21,788 nt of DNA from a virus (IMGVR_UViG_3300029448_000505:1-21788); one strand, 5' to 3'. Numbered from the stretch's first letter, positions 7,365 through 15,377 are shown. A program made the numbers and translations. The notes: a model not told the origin generated them from the letters alone.

Positions 7365-9077
7365 ATGGCATTTCAAGTATCACCAGGCGTCGAGGTAAAA
7401 GAAATCGACGCAACGAATGTAGTTCCAGCCGTATCAACCAGCATTGGTGGATTCGCAGGCGCATTCAACTGGGGTCCAGTGGAGCAATTAGTAACAGTAG
7501 GTTCTGAACAAGAACTTGCAGCGACTTTTGGCGCTCCAGACGATTCCACAGCTAAACACTTCTTAGTAGCAGCATCTTTCTTAAAGTATGGCAATGCACT
7601 AAAAGTGGTTCGAGTAGCTTCCGGTCATTTAAACGCGACCGCACAGGGTACAGGACAGCTGATAAAAAATGATGAAGATTACGCGAATAATTATGGAGCA
7701 GGTCAGCTTAATTTGGGGTTATGGGCAGCTAAACATCCAGGAATACTGGGTAATAGTTTAAAAGTATCAATGATATCACAGGGTATATCTTCCTTTTCAG
7801 GTTGGGCATATTCTGGTAATTTTGATGCTGCACCAGGTACATCAACAGCAGCAGCTGCTGTAGGAGTCACTAATGACGAACTACACATTGCAGTTATTGA
7901 TGAAGACGGAGCTATCTCCGGAACAGCTGGTACAGTATTAGAAACATTCGGATTCTTATCTCAAGCATCTGATGCTAAGAAAGATGATGGTACTTCAAAC
8001 TACTATGTTGATGTTATAACAAGTCAATCTAACTATATTCGTTGGATCGACCATGATAGCACTAATTTAGATGAAGCTGGCTTTACTCTAGCAGCAGCGA
8101 AAGCAGCTAACACAGATAGTGAAGGCTCTAACCAATTTAAGACACATACTGCAGCAATTGAAGCTTCACTTTCGGGTGGAACTGACGATAACGCACCAAC
8201 AGTTGGAGAAATAGCAGCCGGATTCGATCTTTTATCCGACGCAGAAACTGTAGATGTTAACTTACTTTTTGCAGCAGCAGACGCCGATGGCGCTGAAGCA
8301 ATTGCAGAAGATTTAATATCAATAGTAAATGCAAGGAAAGATTGTATGGCATTTATATCTCCACCACTAGAAGACACTGTTAACAATGCTACTCCAGCAG
8401 CAAGCGTAAAAGCTTTTGCTGATGGTTTAACATCAACATCTTACGCTTCATGTGATTCAACAGCATTATATGTATATGACAAATATAACGACAAATACAG
8501 ATATATAGCTGCTTCAGGACACATGGCAGGACTTTGCGCAAATACTGATTCAGTAGCTGATGCATGGTTCTCACCAGCAGGTGTAAACAGAGGTCAACTT
8601 TTAGGAGTAACTAAATTAGCATTTAATCCTAAGAAAGCAGATAGAGATTCTTTATATAAAGCAAGAGTCAATCCTATAGTATCATTACCTGGACAAGGTA
8701 CTTTACTATTTGGAGACAAAACTTTATTAAGTAGACCTTCAGCATTCGATAGAATAAATGTACGTAGACTTTTTATAGCATTAGAAAAAGCGGTTAGCAC
8801 AGCAGCTAAAGCGCAACTATTCGAATTTAACGACGAATTTACAAGAGCACAGTTCAGAAACTTAGTTGAACCGTTCTTAAGAGACGTCAAAGGTAGACGT
8901 GGACTTTCAGACTTTTCAGTAGTTTGTGATACCACTAACAACACTAGCTCAGTAATTGATGGTAATAAATTTGTAGCTGATATTTTTATCAAGCCAGCAA
9001 GAAGTATTAACTTCATAACATTGAGTTTTGTAGCAACGAGGTCCGGAGTAGAATTCTCCGAGATCTCAGGTTCATAG
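7365..9077 (+). CDS. 18: Tail sheath protein gp18
   Basis: Contractile tail sheath subunit; it wraps the gp19 tube and shortens on infection. The 570-aa protein (T4: 659 aa) starts with the family hallmark MAFQVSPGVEVKEID and continues with SIGGFAGAFNWGPVEQLVTV. It ends in the conserved sheath core: FDRINVRRLFIALEKAVST, then FEFNDEFTRAQFRNLVEPFL, RRGLSDFSVVCDTTNNT and FIKPARSINFITLSFVATRS. The middle (about residues 140-300) is variable and Ala/Asp-rich and corresponds to the exposed outer domains. The gene has its own late promoter and a strong ribosome site, as expected for one of the most abundant virion proteins. gp19 follows after 11 bases, with AGGAG overlapping the gp18 stop. Confidence 0.95.
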   Translation: MAFQVSPGVEVKEIDATNVVPAVSTSIGGFAGAFNWGPVEQLVTVGSEQELAATFGAPDDSTAKHFLVAASFLKYGNALKVVRVASGHLNATAQGTGQLIKNDEDYANNYGAGQLNLGLWAAKHPGILGNSLKVSMISQGISSFSGWAYSGNFDAAPGTSTAAAAVGVTNDELHIAVIDEDGAISGTAGTVLETFGFLSQASDAKKDDGTSNYYVDVITSQSNYIRWIDHDSTNLDEAGFTLAAAKAANTDSEGSNQFKTHTAAIEASLSGGTDDNAPTVGEIAAGFDLLSDAETVDVNLLFAAADADGAEAIAEDLISIVNARKDCMAFISPPLEDTVNNATPAASVKAFADGLTSTSYASCDSTALYVYDKYNDKYRYIAASGHMAGLCANTDSVADAWFSPAGVNRGQLLGVTKLAFNPKKADRDSLYKARVNPIVSLPGQGTLLFGDKTLLSRPSAFDRINVRRLFIALEKAVSTAAKAQLFEFNDEFTRAQFRNLVEPFLRDVKGRRGLSDFSVVCDTTNNTSSVIDGNKFVADIFIKPARSINFITLSFVATRSGVEFSEISGS

Positions 9078-9088
9078 GAGATTAAGAC

Positions 9089-9616
9089 ATGGCAATATTA
9101 GGCGTAGACGATTTTAAATCAAAATTAGTAGGCGGTGGAGCAAGGTCTAACCTTTTCAAGGTGACTATGAACTATCCAAGTTATGCACAAGGTGATGTTG
9201 AACAAACATCTTTCATGTGTAAAACAGCTCAGATGCCTGCATCAATTATAGCACCTATCCCTGTATTATTCAGAGGTAGAACATTGCAAATAGCTGGTGA
9301 CAGAACATTTGACCCTTGGACAATTACTGTAATCAACGATGTTGATTTCACAGTTCGTAACGCTATGGAACGTTGGATGAATGGTATTAATGGACATAAC
9401 GAAAACACAGGATTATCTAATCCTACTGACTATCAGGCTGATGCAATTGTTGAACAATTGAATAAGGCTGGAGAAGTTACTAAGAAATATGACTTTAGAG
9501 GTCTATTTCCAACTAACATTTCTGAGATAGAAGTAAGTTATGACTCTGAAAATACTATAGAAGAGTTCACTGTTGAATTCCAGGTACAATACTGGGAATC
9601 AGACACTACTTCGTAG
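9089..9616 (+). CDS. 19: Tail tube protein gp19
   Basis: gp19 hexamers stack to form the inner tail tube through which DNA passes. The 175-aa sequence (T4: 163 aa) shows FKSKLVGGGARSNLFKVTMN at the N-terminus, SFMCKTAQMPASIIAPIPV, the FRGRTLQIAGDRTFDPWTIT strand pair, and VRNAMERWMNGINGHNENTG. It ends with IEEFTVEFQVQYWESD. These are the recognised features of T4-like tube proteins. It shares a transcription unit with gp18 (11-base gap) and is followed by a late promoter for gp20. Confidence 0.95.
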   Translation: MAILGVDDFKSKLVGGGARSNLFKVTMNYPSYAQGDVEQTSFMCKTAQMPASIIAPIPVLFRGRTLQIAGDRTFDPWTITVINDVDFTVRNAMERWMNGINGHNENTGLSNPTDYQADAIVEQLNKAGEVTKKYDFRGLFPTNISEIEVSYDSENTIEEFTVEFQVQYWESDTTS

Positions 9617-9619
9617 GTA

Positions 9620-9627
9620 TATAAATA
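9620..9627 (+). promoter_or_regulatory. T4-type late promoter for gp20
   Basis: Exact TATAAATA starting 3 bases after the gp19 stop. By T4 spacing, transcription should start near 9633, so the mRNA would begin almost directly with the hairpin at 9637-9657. Confidence 0.8.
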
Positions 9628-9636
9628 ATATTAGAC

Positions 9637-9657
9637 GAGGGGATATAATGTCCCCTC
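9637..9657 (+). promoter_or_regulatory. 5'-leader hairpin upstream of gp20
   Basis: Perfect 7-bp stem, GAGGGGA (9637-9643) pairing with TCCCCTC (9651-9657), around the 7-base loop TATAATG. It lacks a following T-run, so it is not an ordinary terminator. It sits at about +5 of the transcript predicted from the late promoter at 9620, and upstream of the GAGGT ribosome site (9668-9672), which stays free. A 5'-terminal stability element or an RNA-processing site is plausible. Confidence 0.6.
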
Positions 9658-9678
9658 CGATAGTATTGAGGTAAATGT

Positions 9679-11181
9679 ATGGCTGAATTATTTGGCTTTG
9701 AAATAAATAGAAAGAGTTCTAAAGGAAAAGAACTACCTTCATTCGTTCCTAAGACGGACGAGGATGGCTCGGGTGTAATTCAAGCGGGCGGTCACTTTGG
9801 CGCGTACATCGATATGGATGGCGACAAGTTCAAAAATGAAGTTGACTTGATACTAAAATATAGAGATATAGCATCACAACCAGAATGCGATGCCGCTGTT
9901 GAGGATATAATAAATGAATCAATAGTAGGTAATAATGATGAGTCACCTGTTAATTTAGTATTAGACGAATTAGAAATATCAGACAAAATGAAAGACGCTG
10001 TCAAATTTGAATTTGATACAGTCCTTAAATTATTAAACTTTAACGCGTATGCTCATGATATATATCGTAAATGGTATATTGATGGAAGGCTGCCGTATCA
10101 TATTATAATAGATAAAAGCTCACCTAAAAAAGGTATTCAAGAACTGCGATATATCGACCCTACCAAATTAAGAAAGGTGAAAGAGGTTGAAGAAAAGCAG
10201 GACCCTAAAACAGGCGCTAAGATTATAGAAAAAAGCGATGAGTTCTTTTTATTCCAAGACAAATTAATGTCTGGAGCAGAACAAGGATTAAAAATATATC
10301 CTGATGCAATTGCATACTGTACATCTGGTCAAATGGACCCAGGTAGAAAAAGAATATTATCTTATTTACATAAAGCTTTAAAACCAGTGAATCAACTTAG
10401 AATGATGGAAGATTCACTAGTCATATACAGAATATCACGTGCCCCAGAACGTAGGATATTTTATATTGATGTTGGTAATTTACCTAAAGGTAAAGCCGAA
10501 GAATACCTAAGAGGTATCATGAATCAATATAGAAACAAGTTGGTATATGACGCATCGACTGGTGATATCAAAGACGATAAGAAACATATGAGTATGTTAG
10601 AAGACTTTTTCCTACCAAGAAGAGAAGGTGGAAGAGGTACTGAAATCACCACGCTACCAGGCGGCGAAAACTTAGGACAAATAGATGATATTATATACTT
10701 CCAAAAGAAACTATATAAGTCACTTAATGTTCCAGTTAATAGATTAGAACAAGAAGCTCAGTTTACACTAGGTAGAAGTAGTGAAATAACAAGAGATGAA
10801 GTAAAGTTTAAGAAGTTCATAGACAGATTAAGAAAAAGATTTTCTGATTTGTTTATGCAATTATTAAAAACTCAATTATTACTCAAAGGTATTATTACTG
10901 AGAGTGATTGGAAAGATTGGAAAGAAAGTATTGCCTTTGATTATATTGAAGATAACTATTTTTCTGAACTTAAACAATCAGAAATGTTGAGAGAAAGATT
11001 TGATATGCTAGGAAACTTAGATGAATATGTAGGTAAATACATTTCAAATGAATGGATACGTAAAAACGTATTACGTCAGACTGACGATGAGATTGAAGAA
11101 ATCAAAAAACAAATCGATCAAGAGACAAAAGATGGAGATAATGATACTCCAGATGCAGACGACCCTCGTTGGGACGGATAA
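9679..11181 (+). CDS. 20: Portal protein gp20
   Basis: gp20 forms the dodecameric portal at one head vertex; it initiates capsid assembly and is the docking site for terminase and neck. The 500-aa protein (T4: 524 aa) carries typical stretches: IQAGGHFGAYIDMDGDKFKN, LILKYRDIASQPECDAAVED, YDASTGDIKDDKKHMSMLED, FFLPRREGGRGTEITTLPGG and LNVPVNRLEQEAQFTLGRSS. The C-terminus is charged (QIDQETKDGDNDTPDADDPR). ATG 9679 follows GAGGT at 9668-9672; the ATG at 9675 is out of frame. The gene has its own late promoter and leader hairpin. Confidence 0.95.
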   Translation: MAELFGFEINRKSSKGKELPSFVPKTDEDGSGVIQAGGHFGAYIDMDGDKFKNEVDLILKYRDIASQPECDAAVEDIINESIVGNNDESPVNLVLDELEISDKMKDAVKFEFDTVLKLLNFNAYAHDIYRKWYIDGRLPYHIIIDKSSPKKGIQELRYIDPTKLRKVKEVEEKQDPKTGAKIIEKSDEFFLFQDKLMSGAEQGLKIYPDAIAYCTSGQMDPGRKRILSYLHKALKPVNQLRMMEDSLVIYRISRAPERRIFYIDVGNLPKGKAEEYLRGIMNQYRNKLVYDASTGDIKDDKKHMSMLEDFFLPRREGGRGTEITTLPGGENLGQIDDIIYFQKKLYKSLNVPVNRLEQEAQFTLGRSSEITRDEVKFKKFIDRLRKRFSDLFMQLLKTQLLLKGIITESDWKDWKESIAFDYIEDNYFSELKQSEMLRERFDMLGNLDEYVGKYISNEWIRKNVLRQTDDEIEEIKKQIDQETKDGDNDTPDADDPRWDG

Positions 11182-11184
11182 TTT

Positions 11185-11192
11185 TATAAATA
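11185..11192 (+). promoter_or_regulatory. T4-type late promoter for the prohead core/capsid genes
   Basis: Exact TATAAATA directly after the gp20 stop, followed immediately by an overlapping TATATAAA. The gp67-like ATG is at 11212 with AAGGATAA upstream. No further late promoter is seen before gp21, gp22 or gp23, so this one probably feeds that whole group together with read-through from gp20. Confidence 0.75.
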
Positions 11193-11211
11193 TATAAACA
11201 AGGATAAACAA

Positions 11212-11415
11212 ATGAATGTAAATGAATTGATAAAGAATCTACAAGATGGAGATAACGTTTCGGCAAATAGACAGTTTAATACTGTGATGGCTGATAAAAT
11301 GACAGCTGCTCTTGATGCAAAGAAAATAGAAATTGCGTCAGGAATAGTTCAGCGTAAAACTTCAGAGGAAGAAGTTCCTGTAGTAGCTGAAGAACAAACA
11401 ACTGAAGAGGAATAA
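11212..11415 (+). CDS. 67: Prohead core protein, gp67-like
   Basis: A 67-aa protein in the slot between portal and prohead protease, where T4 has gp67 and gp68. The N-terminal part (MNVNELIKNLQDGDNV, then FNTVMADKMTAALDAKKIEI) is helical and similar in pattern to T4 gp67. The C-terminus is strongly acidic and ends EEQTTEEE, again as in gp67, a minor scaffold-core component that gp21 cleaves during maturation. T4 gp68 has no separate counterpart here. The call depends on position and composition as much as on sequence; gp68-like is the alternative. Confidence 0.65.
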   Translation: MNVNELIKNLQDGDNVSANRQFNTVMADKMTAALDAKKIEIASGIVQRKTSEEEVPVVAEEQTTEEE

Positions 11416-11438
11416 TATCCTCTATACTAGGTATTTAA

Positions 11439-12095
11439 ATGAAATTAATAACAGAGTACGTAGAACAAAATATAGAAACGATTTGTGAACAAAAGAAAGA
11501 TGGTAGTAAAGACTATTTCATCGAAGGTGTGTTCATGCAATCGAATAAAAAGAACAGAAACGGTCGTATTTACGAGAAAAAGTGTTTAGAAAATGCTGTA
11601 GAAAAATACGTCGTTGAACAAGTTAAACAAGGAAGAGCTGTTGGAGAGTTAAATCATCCAGAAGGACCAACAGTAAACCTTGACAAAGTTTCACACAAAA
11701 TCACTGATTTGCATTGGCAAGGAAATGATGTTGTAGGAAAGGCATCAATATTAAAGACACCTATGGGAAAAATAGTCGAAGGACTACTCGAAGGTGGAGT
11801 TAAGCTTGGTGTTTCAAGTCGTGGTATGGGAAGTCTTGTACAGAAGAATGGCGCTAGTTACGTGGGGGACGACTTTATGTTGGCCACAGTAGATATCGTT
11901 CAAGACCCAAGCGCTCCAAGTGCATTTGTAAATGGAGTGATGGAAGGTGTTGAATGGGTATGGGATAACGGCCTTATTCGTCAACAAGATATTGAAGCAA
12001 TTGAGACTGAAATTAAACGCGCTCCTCGCAAGGATTTGCAAGAAGCTGAAATAAGAGCGTTTAAAAATTTCCTCTCTAAATTAAATCTAAAATAG
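11439..12095 (+). CDS. 21: Prohead core protease gp21
   Basis: gp21 is the serine protease assembled inside the prohead; it digests the scaffold and trims the capsid protein before packaging. The 218-aa protein (T4: 212 aa) starts like the family (MKLITEYVEQNIETICEQKK). It has the catalytic histidine in GELNHPEGPTVNLDKVSH (His73) and the nucleophile in LGVSSRGMGSL (Ser126/127). A likely third catalytic residue lies in the ATVDIVQDPSAPSAFV region. LQE followed by A at residues 200-203 fits the gp21 cleavage rule (I/L-x-E before A/G), consistent with self-processing near its C-terminus. Ribosome site is weak (AGGT near 11430). Confidence 0.92.
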   Translation: MKLITEYVEQNIETICEQKKDGSKDYFIEGVFMQSNKKNRNGRIYEKKCLENAVEKYVVEQVKQGRAVGELNHPEGPTVNLDKVSHKITDLHWQGNDVVGKASILKTPMGKIVEGLLEGGVKLGVSSRGMGSLVQKNGASYVGDDFMLATVDIVQDPSAPSAFVNGVMEGVEWVWDNGLIRQQDIEAIETEIKRAPRKDLQEAEIRAFKNFLSKLNLK

Positions 12096-12107
12096 GAGAA
12101 AACTATT

Positions 12108-13253
12108 ATGTCAGACGACAGAAATCAGTCAGACTTAGTTACATCTGTTGAAGAAGAGCAAGTTGATGCTCTCGTTGAAAATGAAATTTTAGACGAGGAA
12201 TCTCTTGAAGAAACTTATGGCAAAGGCAAGAAAAAAGTCAATGCTATGAAACACAGCTCTAAAGAAGAACCAGTAGAAGAAGAGGAAGACGAAGACGAAG
12301 AGGAAGTCAAAGAAGACGCACCTGCAGTCGAAATTCCGAAAACTAAAGCTGGAGTTATTCAAGCAACAGTTGATATGCTAAAGAAGGCTAAATCAGAAGA
12401 CGCAAAAAAACTTTATTCAAAGTTAGTGACTATTGATAGTGAACCTGAATCAATTAAATCAGAAAAGGATGCAGAAAAAGCTGTATCAGGCAAAATGCCA
12501 GAACCTAAAGCAAAAGCTAAGGTTGAGGCTATTGACTTTTCAGATGACATTGATGCAATCATTAAAGAAGAAGCAACTTTATCTGAAGGATTCCGCGGAA
12601 AAGCATCTGCAATATTCGAAGCAGTACTTACTAGTAAGTTAAGCGAAGAAGTTGACAGACTTGAAGCAGAATATGCGCAAAATTTAGAAGAAGAAGTTAG
12701 CGAAGTTCATTCTTCACTAGTAGAAAAGGTAGATTCATACCTTAACTATGTAGTTGAAGGTTGGATGGAAGATAACCAACTCCAAGTACAAGAAGGTCTT
12801 AGGACTGAAATTGCTGAAGAGTTTATGACTTCACTACAATCAGTGTTCAAAGAACACTACATCGAAGTACCAGAAGGTAAAGAAGACCTCGTTGATGACC
12901 TTAGCGAACAAGTTTCTGAATTAGAAAGTACTTTAAACAAAACCACAGATGATAATATCGAATTACATGCTAAAGTTCAAGACTTTGAAAAACAAGCTGT
13001 AGTAAGAGAACAATCATTAGGGCTTGCTGATACTGAAGCTGAGAAATTAGCATCATTAGTAGAAGATATCGATTTTGATAGCAAAGAAACTTTCGAAATG
13101 AAAGTTAAAACTGTTAAAGAATCATACTTTAAAAATGAAACTAACGAAACAGTTGATGAGGTTGACAGTTTATTAGGAGATGGAGCAGTCGAATCAGACG
13201 TTTCAGATGCTATGAGCAGATACTCAGCAGCTATAACAAACTTTAATAATTAA
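12108..13253 (+). CDS. 22: Prohead scaffold protein gp22 with long acidic N-terminal extension
   Basis: gp22 is the main internal scaffold around which gp23 assembles, later degraded by gp21. Residues about 150-381 follow the T4 gp22 pattern: GFRGKASAIFEAVLTSKLSE, EVDRLEAEYAQNLEEEVSEV, LNYVVEGWMEDNQLQVQEGL, and a final MSRYSAAITNFNN. They are rich in charged coiled-coil sequence. The protein is 381 aa against 269 in T4. The extra N-terminal 150 residues hold a highly acidic block (residues 51-70, mostly Glu/Asp) and a helical EIPKTKAGVIQATVDMLKKA segment. LSE followed by G at 158-161 is a likely gp21 cut site between extension and core. AGGAGA precedes the ATG. Confidence 0.9.
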   Translation: MSDDRNQSDLVTSVEEEQVDALVENEILDEESLEETYGKGKKKVNAMKHSSKEEPVEEEEDEDEEEVKEDAPAVEIPKTKAGVIQATVDMLKKAKSEDAKKLYSKLVTIDSEPESIKSEKDAEKAVSGKMPEPKAKAKVEAIDFSDDIDAIIKEEATLSEGFRGKASAIFEAVLTSKLSEEVDRLEAEYAQNLEEEVSEVHSSLVEKVDSYLNYVVEGWMEDNQLQVQEGLRTEIAEEFMTSLQSVFKEHYIEVPEGKEDLVDDLSEQVSELESTLNKTTDDNIELHAKVQDFEKQAVVREQSLGLADTEAEKLASLVEDIDFDSKETFEMKVKTVKESYFKNETNETVDEVDSLLGDGAVESDVSDAMSRYSAAITNFNN

Positions 13254-13264
13254 GGAAAACAAAA

Positions 13265-14596
13265 ATGTTTAATGCAGATAAAAACTTAATGGAAAAATGG
13301 AGTTCAGTACTCGACCACGAGTCAGTCTCCCCTATCCAGGATAACTACAAGAAAGCTGTCACAGCTAGATTGTTAGAAAACCAAGAAGTTGCCTTACAAG
13401 AAGAAAGAGTTCAAGCACAAGGAAATTATATTTCTGAAGCAGCAGCTGCCAATAATATTGGTGGCGGTAATATTGGTTCATTTGACCCAGTATTAATCTC
13501 TCTCGTACGTAGAGCAATGCCAAACCTTATTGCTTATGATATCGCTGGCGTTCAGCCAATGAGTGGACCAACAGGTCTTATCTTTGCAATGAAATCAAAA
13601 TACTCAACTCAGGGTGGAACAGAGGCTTTATTTGATGAAGCTGATACTGACTTCTCTGGAACAGGTACTCATCAAGCTGAACCAACAGGTTTAGGTGGTG
13701 CAACAGACGCAGATACAGACGGAAGTATTGCTGATACAGCAGCAGCTGATATCACTAACACATTCGGTTCTGGTCTTGCTACATCAGCGGCAGAAAGATT
13801 AGGAGTTGGCGAGTCCGGCGACGGTTCTTTCGGTGAGATGGCTTTTTCAATTGAGAAATCAACTGTCACAGCTAAATCAAGAGCTTTAAAAGCTGAATAC
13901 ACAATGGAATTAGCACAAGACCTTAAAGCAGTTCATGGATTGGACGCTGAAGGCGAACTTGCTAATATCCTATCAGCTGAAATATTGGCTGAAATCAACA
14001 GAGAAGTTGTTAGAACAATTTTAACAAAAGCTAAAATTGGTGCTTTACAAACTTCTACTGCTGTAAGTGGTATTTTTGATGTTAACACAGACTCAGACGG
14101 AAGATGGATGGTAGAGAGATTTAAAGGTCTCATCATGCAGATTGAAAGAGAATGTAATGTTATCGCTAAAGAAACAAGACGTGGAAAAGGTAATTTCATT
14201 ATCTGTTCTTCAGACGTTGCTTCAGCTTTAGCAGCTGCTGGAATGTTGGATTATACTCCAGCTTTATCAGCTAACTTGAATGTTGATGACACAGGTAATA
14301 CTTTTGCTGGTGTTCTTAACGGAAGAGTTAAAGTCTATATCGACCCTTATGCAACTATTGACTTTGTATGTGTAGGTTATAGAGGAACAAACCCGTATGA
14401 TGCAGGTATGTTCTACTGTCCTTACGTACCATTAACAATGGTTAAAGCAGTTGGTGAGAATGACTTCCAACCAAGAATGGGATTCAAAACAAGATACGGT
14501 ATGGTTGCAAATCCATTCGTAGCTGCTGACGGCACCGGTACAGACCGTGCTAACCAGTACTTCAGAATCTTCAGAGTTGACGACATTATGGTGTAA
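13265..14596 (+). CDS. 23: Major capsid protein gp23
   Basis: gp23 builds the icosahedral shell. The N-terminus LMEKWSSVLDHESVSPIQDN is the family signature, and the segments DPVLISLVRRAMPNLIAYDI, GVQPMSGPTGLIFAMKSKYS and NEFFDEADTDFSG-type residues (ALFDEADTDFSGTGTHQAE) follow. The C-terminus has VYIDPYATIDFVCVGYRGTN, YCPYVPLTMVKAVGENDFQP and FFRIFRVDDIMV-like QYFRIFRVDDIMV. Length is 443 aa (T4: 521). ISE followed by A at residues 56-59 is a good gp21 maturation site, comparable to the removal of about 65 residues in T4. AAGGAAA precedes the ATG. A strong terminator with a UUCG loop follows the stop by about 30 bases. No gp24 vertex paralogue is present in the window. Confidence 0.95.
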   Translation: MFNADKNLMEKWSSVLDHESVSPIQDNYKKAVTARLLENQEVALQEERVQAQGNYISEAAAANNIGGGNIGSFDPVLISLVRRAMPNLIAYDIAGVQPMSGPTGLIFAMKSKYSTQGGTEALFDEADTDFSGTGTHQAEPTGLGGATDADTDGSIADTAAADITNTFGSGLATSAAERLGVGESGDGSFGEMAFSIEKSTVTAKSRALKAEYTMELAQDLKAVHGLDAEGELANILSAEILAEINREVVRTILTKAKIGALQTSTAVSGIFDVNTDSDGRWMVERFKGLIMQIERECNVIAKETRRGKGNFIICSSDVASALAAAGMLDYTPALSANLNVDDTGNTFAGVLNGRVKVYIDPYATIDFVCVGYRGTNPYDAGMFYCPYVPLTMVKAVGENDFQPRMGFKTRYGMVANPFVAADGTGTDRANQYFRIFRVDDIMV

Positions 14597-14624
14597 ACCG
14601 TAGTTAGTTAAATCTAATTCGACT

Positions 14625-14652
14625 AAAGGGTTTCTTCGGAGACCCTTTTTTT
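14625..14652 (+). terminator. Rho-independent terminator after gp23
   Basis: A 10-bp stem (14625-14634 with 14639-14648, one G-T wobble) closes the extra-stable tetraloop C(TTCG)G and runs into seven Ts (14646-14652). This is a textbook phage terminator and closes the head-gene transcript. A near copy lies at 15346-15372. Confidence 0.92.
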
Positions 14653-14657
14653 ATGTG

Positions 14658-14665
14658 TATAAATA
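14658..14665 (+). promoter_or_regulatory. T4-type late promoter for the porin-like gene
   Basis: Exact TATAAATA five bases after the T-run of the gp23 terminator, 33 bases upstream of the chosen ATG. Transcription restarts here right after termination, so this gene is expressed late but independently of gp23. Confidence 0.82.
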
Positions 14666-14697
14666 TTTTAGTATTAATTAAACAATGGAGAAATACA

Positions 14698-15327
14698 ATG
14701 AATAAAATAATGTTAATAGGACTATCTATATTATCCCTTTCACAAGTTGCAAGCGCTAATATAAGTGGTACTATTGGAGTGGAGTCTGAATACTTTTTCA
14801 GAGGAGAAAGCCAAGGCGAAGGAACCGCTATGCAAATGTCATTACATGGCGAAAAGTCTGGTTGGTTTGGTGGAGTGTGGGCAAGTGAAATTGACCATGA
14901 AGTTTCTAGTTGGGAACATAACTTTTATGGAGGTTATTCTTTTGATTTATCAGAAGATACAAGCTTTTATGGAGGTGTAATTGACTATGATTACGATAGC
15001 CATTGGTTAAAAGTTGGACCAGATGCTGAAAATAATAAAAATGATTTAAAGGAATACTTTATTGGTAGTTCATACAAAAGTGTTTCATTGGAACATTATG
15101 TTGACTCAGATAATAGTGACCTTACATATACTCAATTTGGATATGATTTACCACTAGGTTTAGCTATGATAGACCTTATGTTAACTTGGGGTAGACACAA
15201 TACCGGAGAAGACGTATTAGGATTAAAAGGTACAAAAGCTTTTGGCGATTGGGATATATCAATTATGGCAATGAAGAGAGATGAAATGAAATCTCATTCT
15301 TCTTTAGGTATACACTACAACTTTTAA
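14698..15327 (+). CDS. TorF/Gcw_chp-like outer-membrane beta-barrel (putative porin) with signal peptide
   Basis: Start ATG 14698 has GGAG at 14687-14690; an in-frame ATG at 14653 lies before the promoter and is rejected. The 209-aa product begins with a Sec signal peptide (NKIM, hydrophobic LIGLSILSLS, then QVASA, cut after Ala20). The mature part has ISGTIGVESEYFFRGESQGE, SGWFGGVWASEID and HNFYGGYSFDL. These resemble the bacterial TorF-family putative porin (Gcw_chp) pattern of a VxSDYxFRGxSQ opening followed by GxYxGxWxSN. The chain alternates polar and aromatic residues in short strands and ends SSLGIHYNF; a terminal Phe is the usual signal for outer-membrane insertion by BAM. It is a bacterial-type protein in the midst of virion genes, with its own promoter and terminator. 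Alternative: a non-pore OmpX-like envelope protein. Confidence 0.8.
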   Translation: MNKIMLIGLSILSLSQVASANISGTIGVESEYFFRGESQGEGTAMQMSLHGEKSGWFGGVWASEIDHEVSSWEHNFYGGYSFDLSEDTSFYGGVIDYDYDSHWLKVGPDAENNKNDLKEYFIGSSYKSVSLEHYVDSDNSDLTYTQFGYDLPLGLAMIDLMLTWGRHNTGEDVLGLKGTKAFGDWDISIMAMKRDEMKSHSSLGIHYNF

Positions 15328-15345
15328 TAACTTTAAGAATTATTT

Positions 15346-15372
15346 AAGGGTTTCTTCTGAGACCCTTTTTTT
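15346..15372 (+). terminator. Rho-independent terminator after the porin-like gene
   Basis: A 9-bp stem (15346-15354 with 15359-15367, one G-T wobble), loop TTCT and a run of seven Ts. It differs from the gp23 terminator by one loop base (TTCT instead of TTCG), which loses the extra-stable tetraloop. Confidence 0.9.
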
Positions 15373-15377
15373 ATGTG

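Noticed and set aside
8033-9016. Long minus-strand open frames inside gp18
   Set aside because: They are antisense shadows of a well-identified gene, with no ribosome sites and no protein-like features.
12433-12642. Alternative + frame inside gp22
   Set aside because: Low-complexity Gln/Lys/Leu product caused by the Glu/Lys-rich scaffold codons; no start signal.
13672-14199. Minus-strand frames inside gp23
   Set aside because: Shadows of the major capsid gene; apparent hydrophobic segments come from reversed Ala/Ser/Glu codons.
14653-14697. Upstream in-frame ATG giving a longer porin-like protein
   Set aside because: It lies inside the terminator-promoter junction, would precede transcription start, and would hide the signal peptide; ATG 14698 has GGAG at correct spacing.
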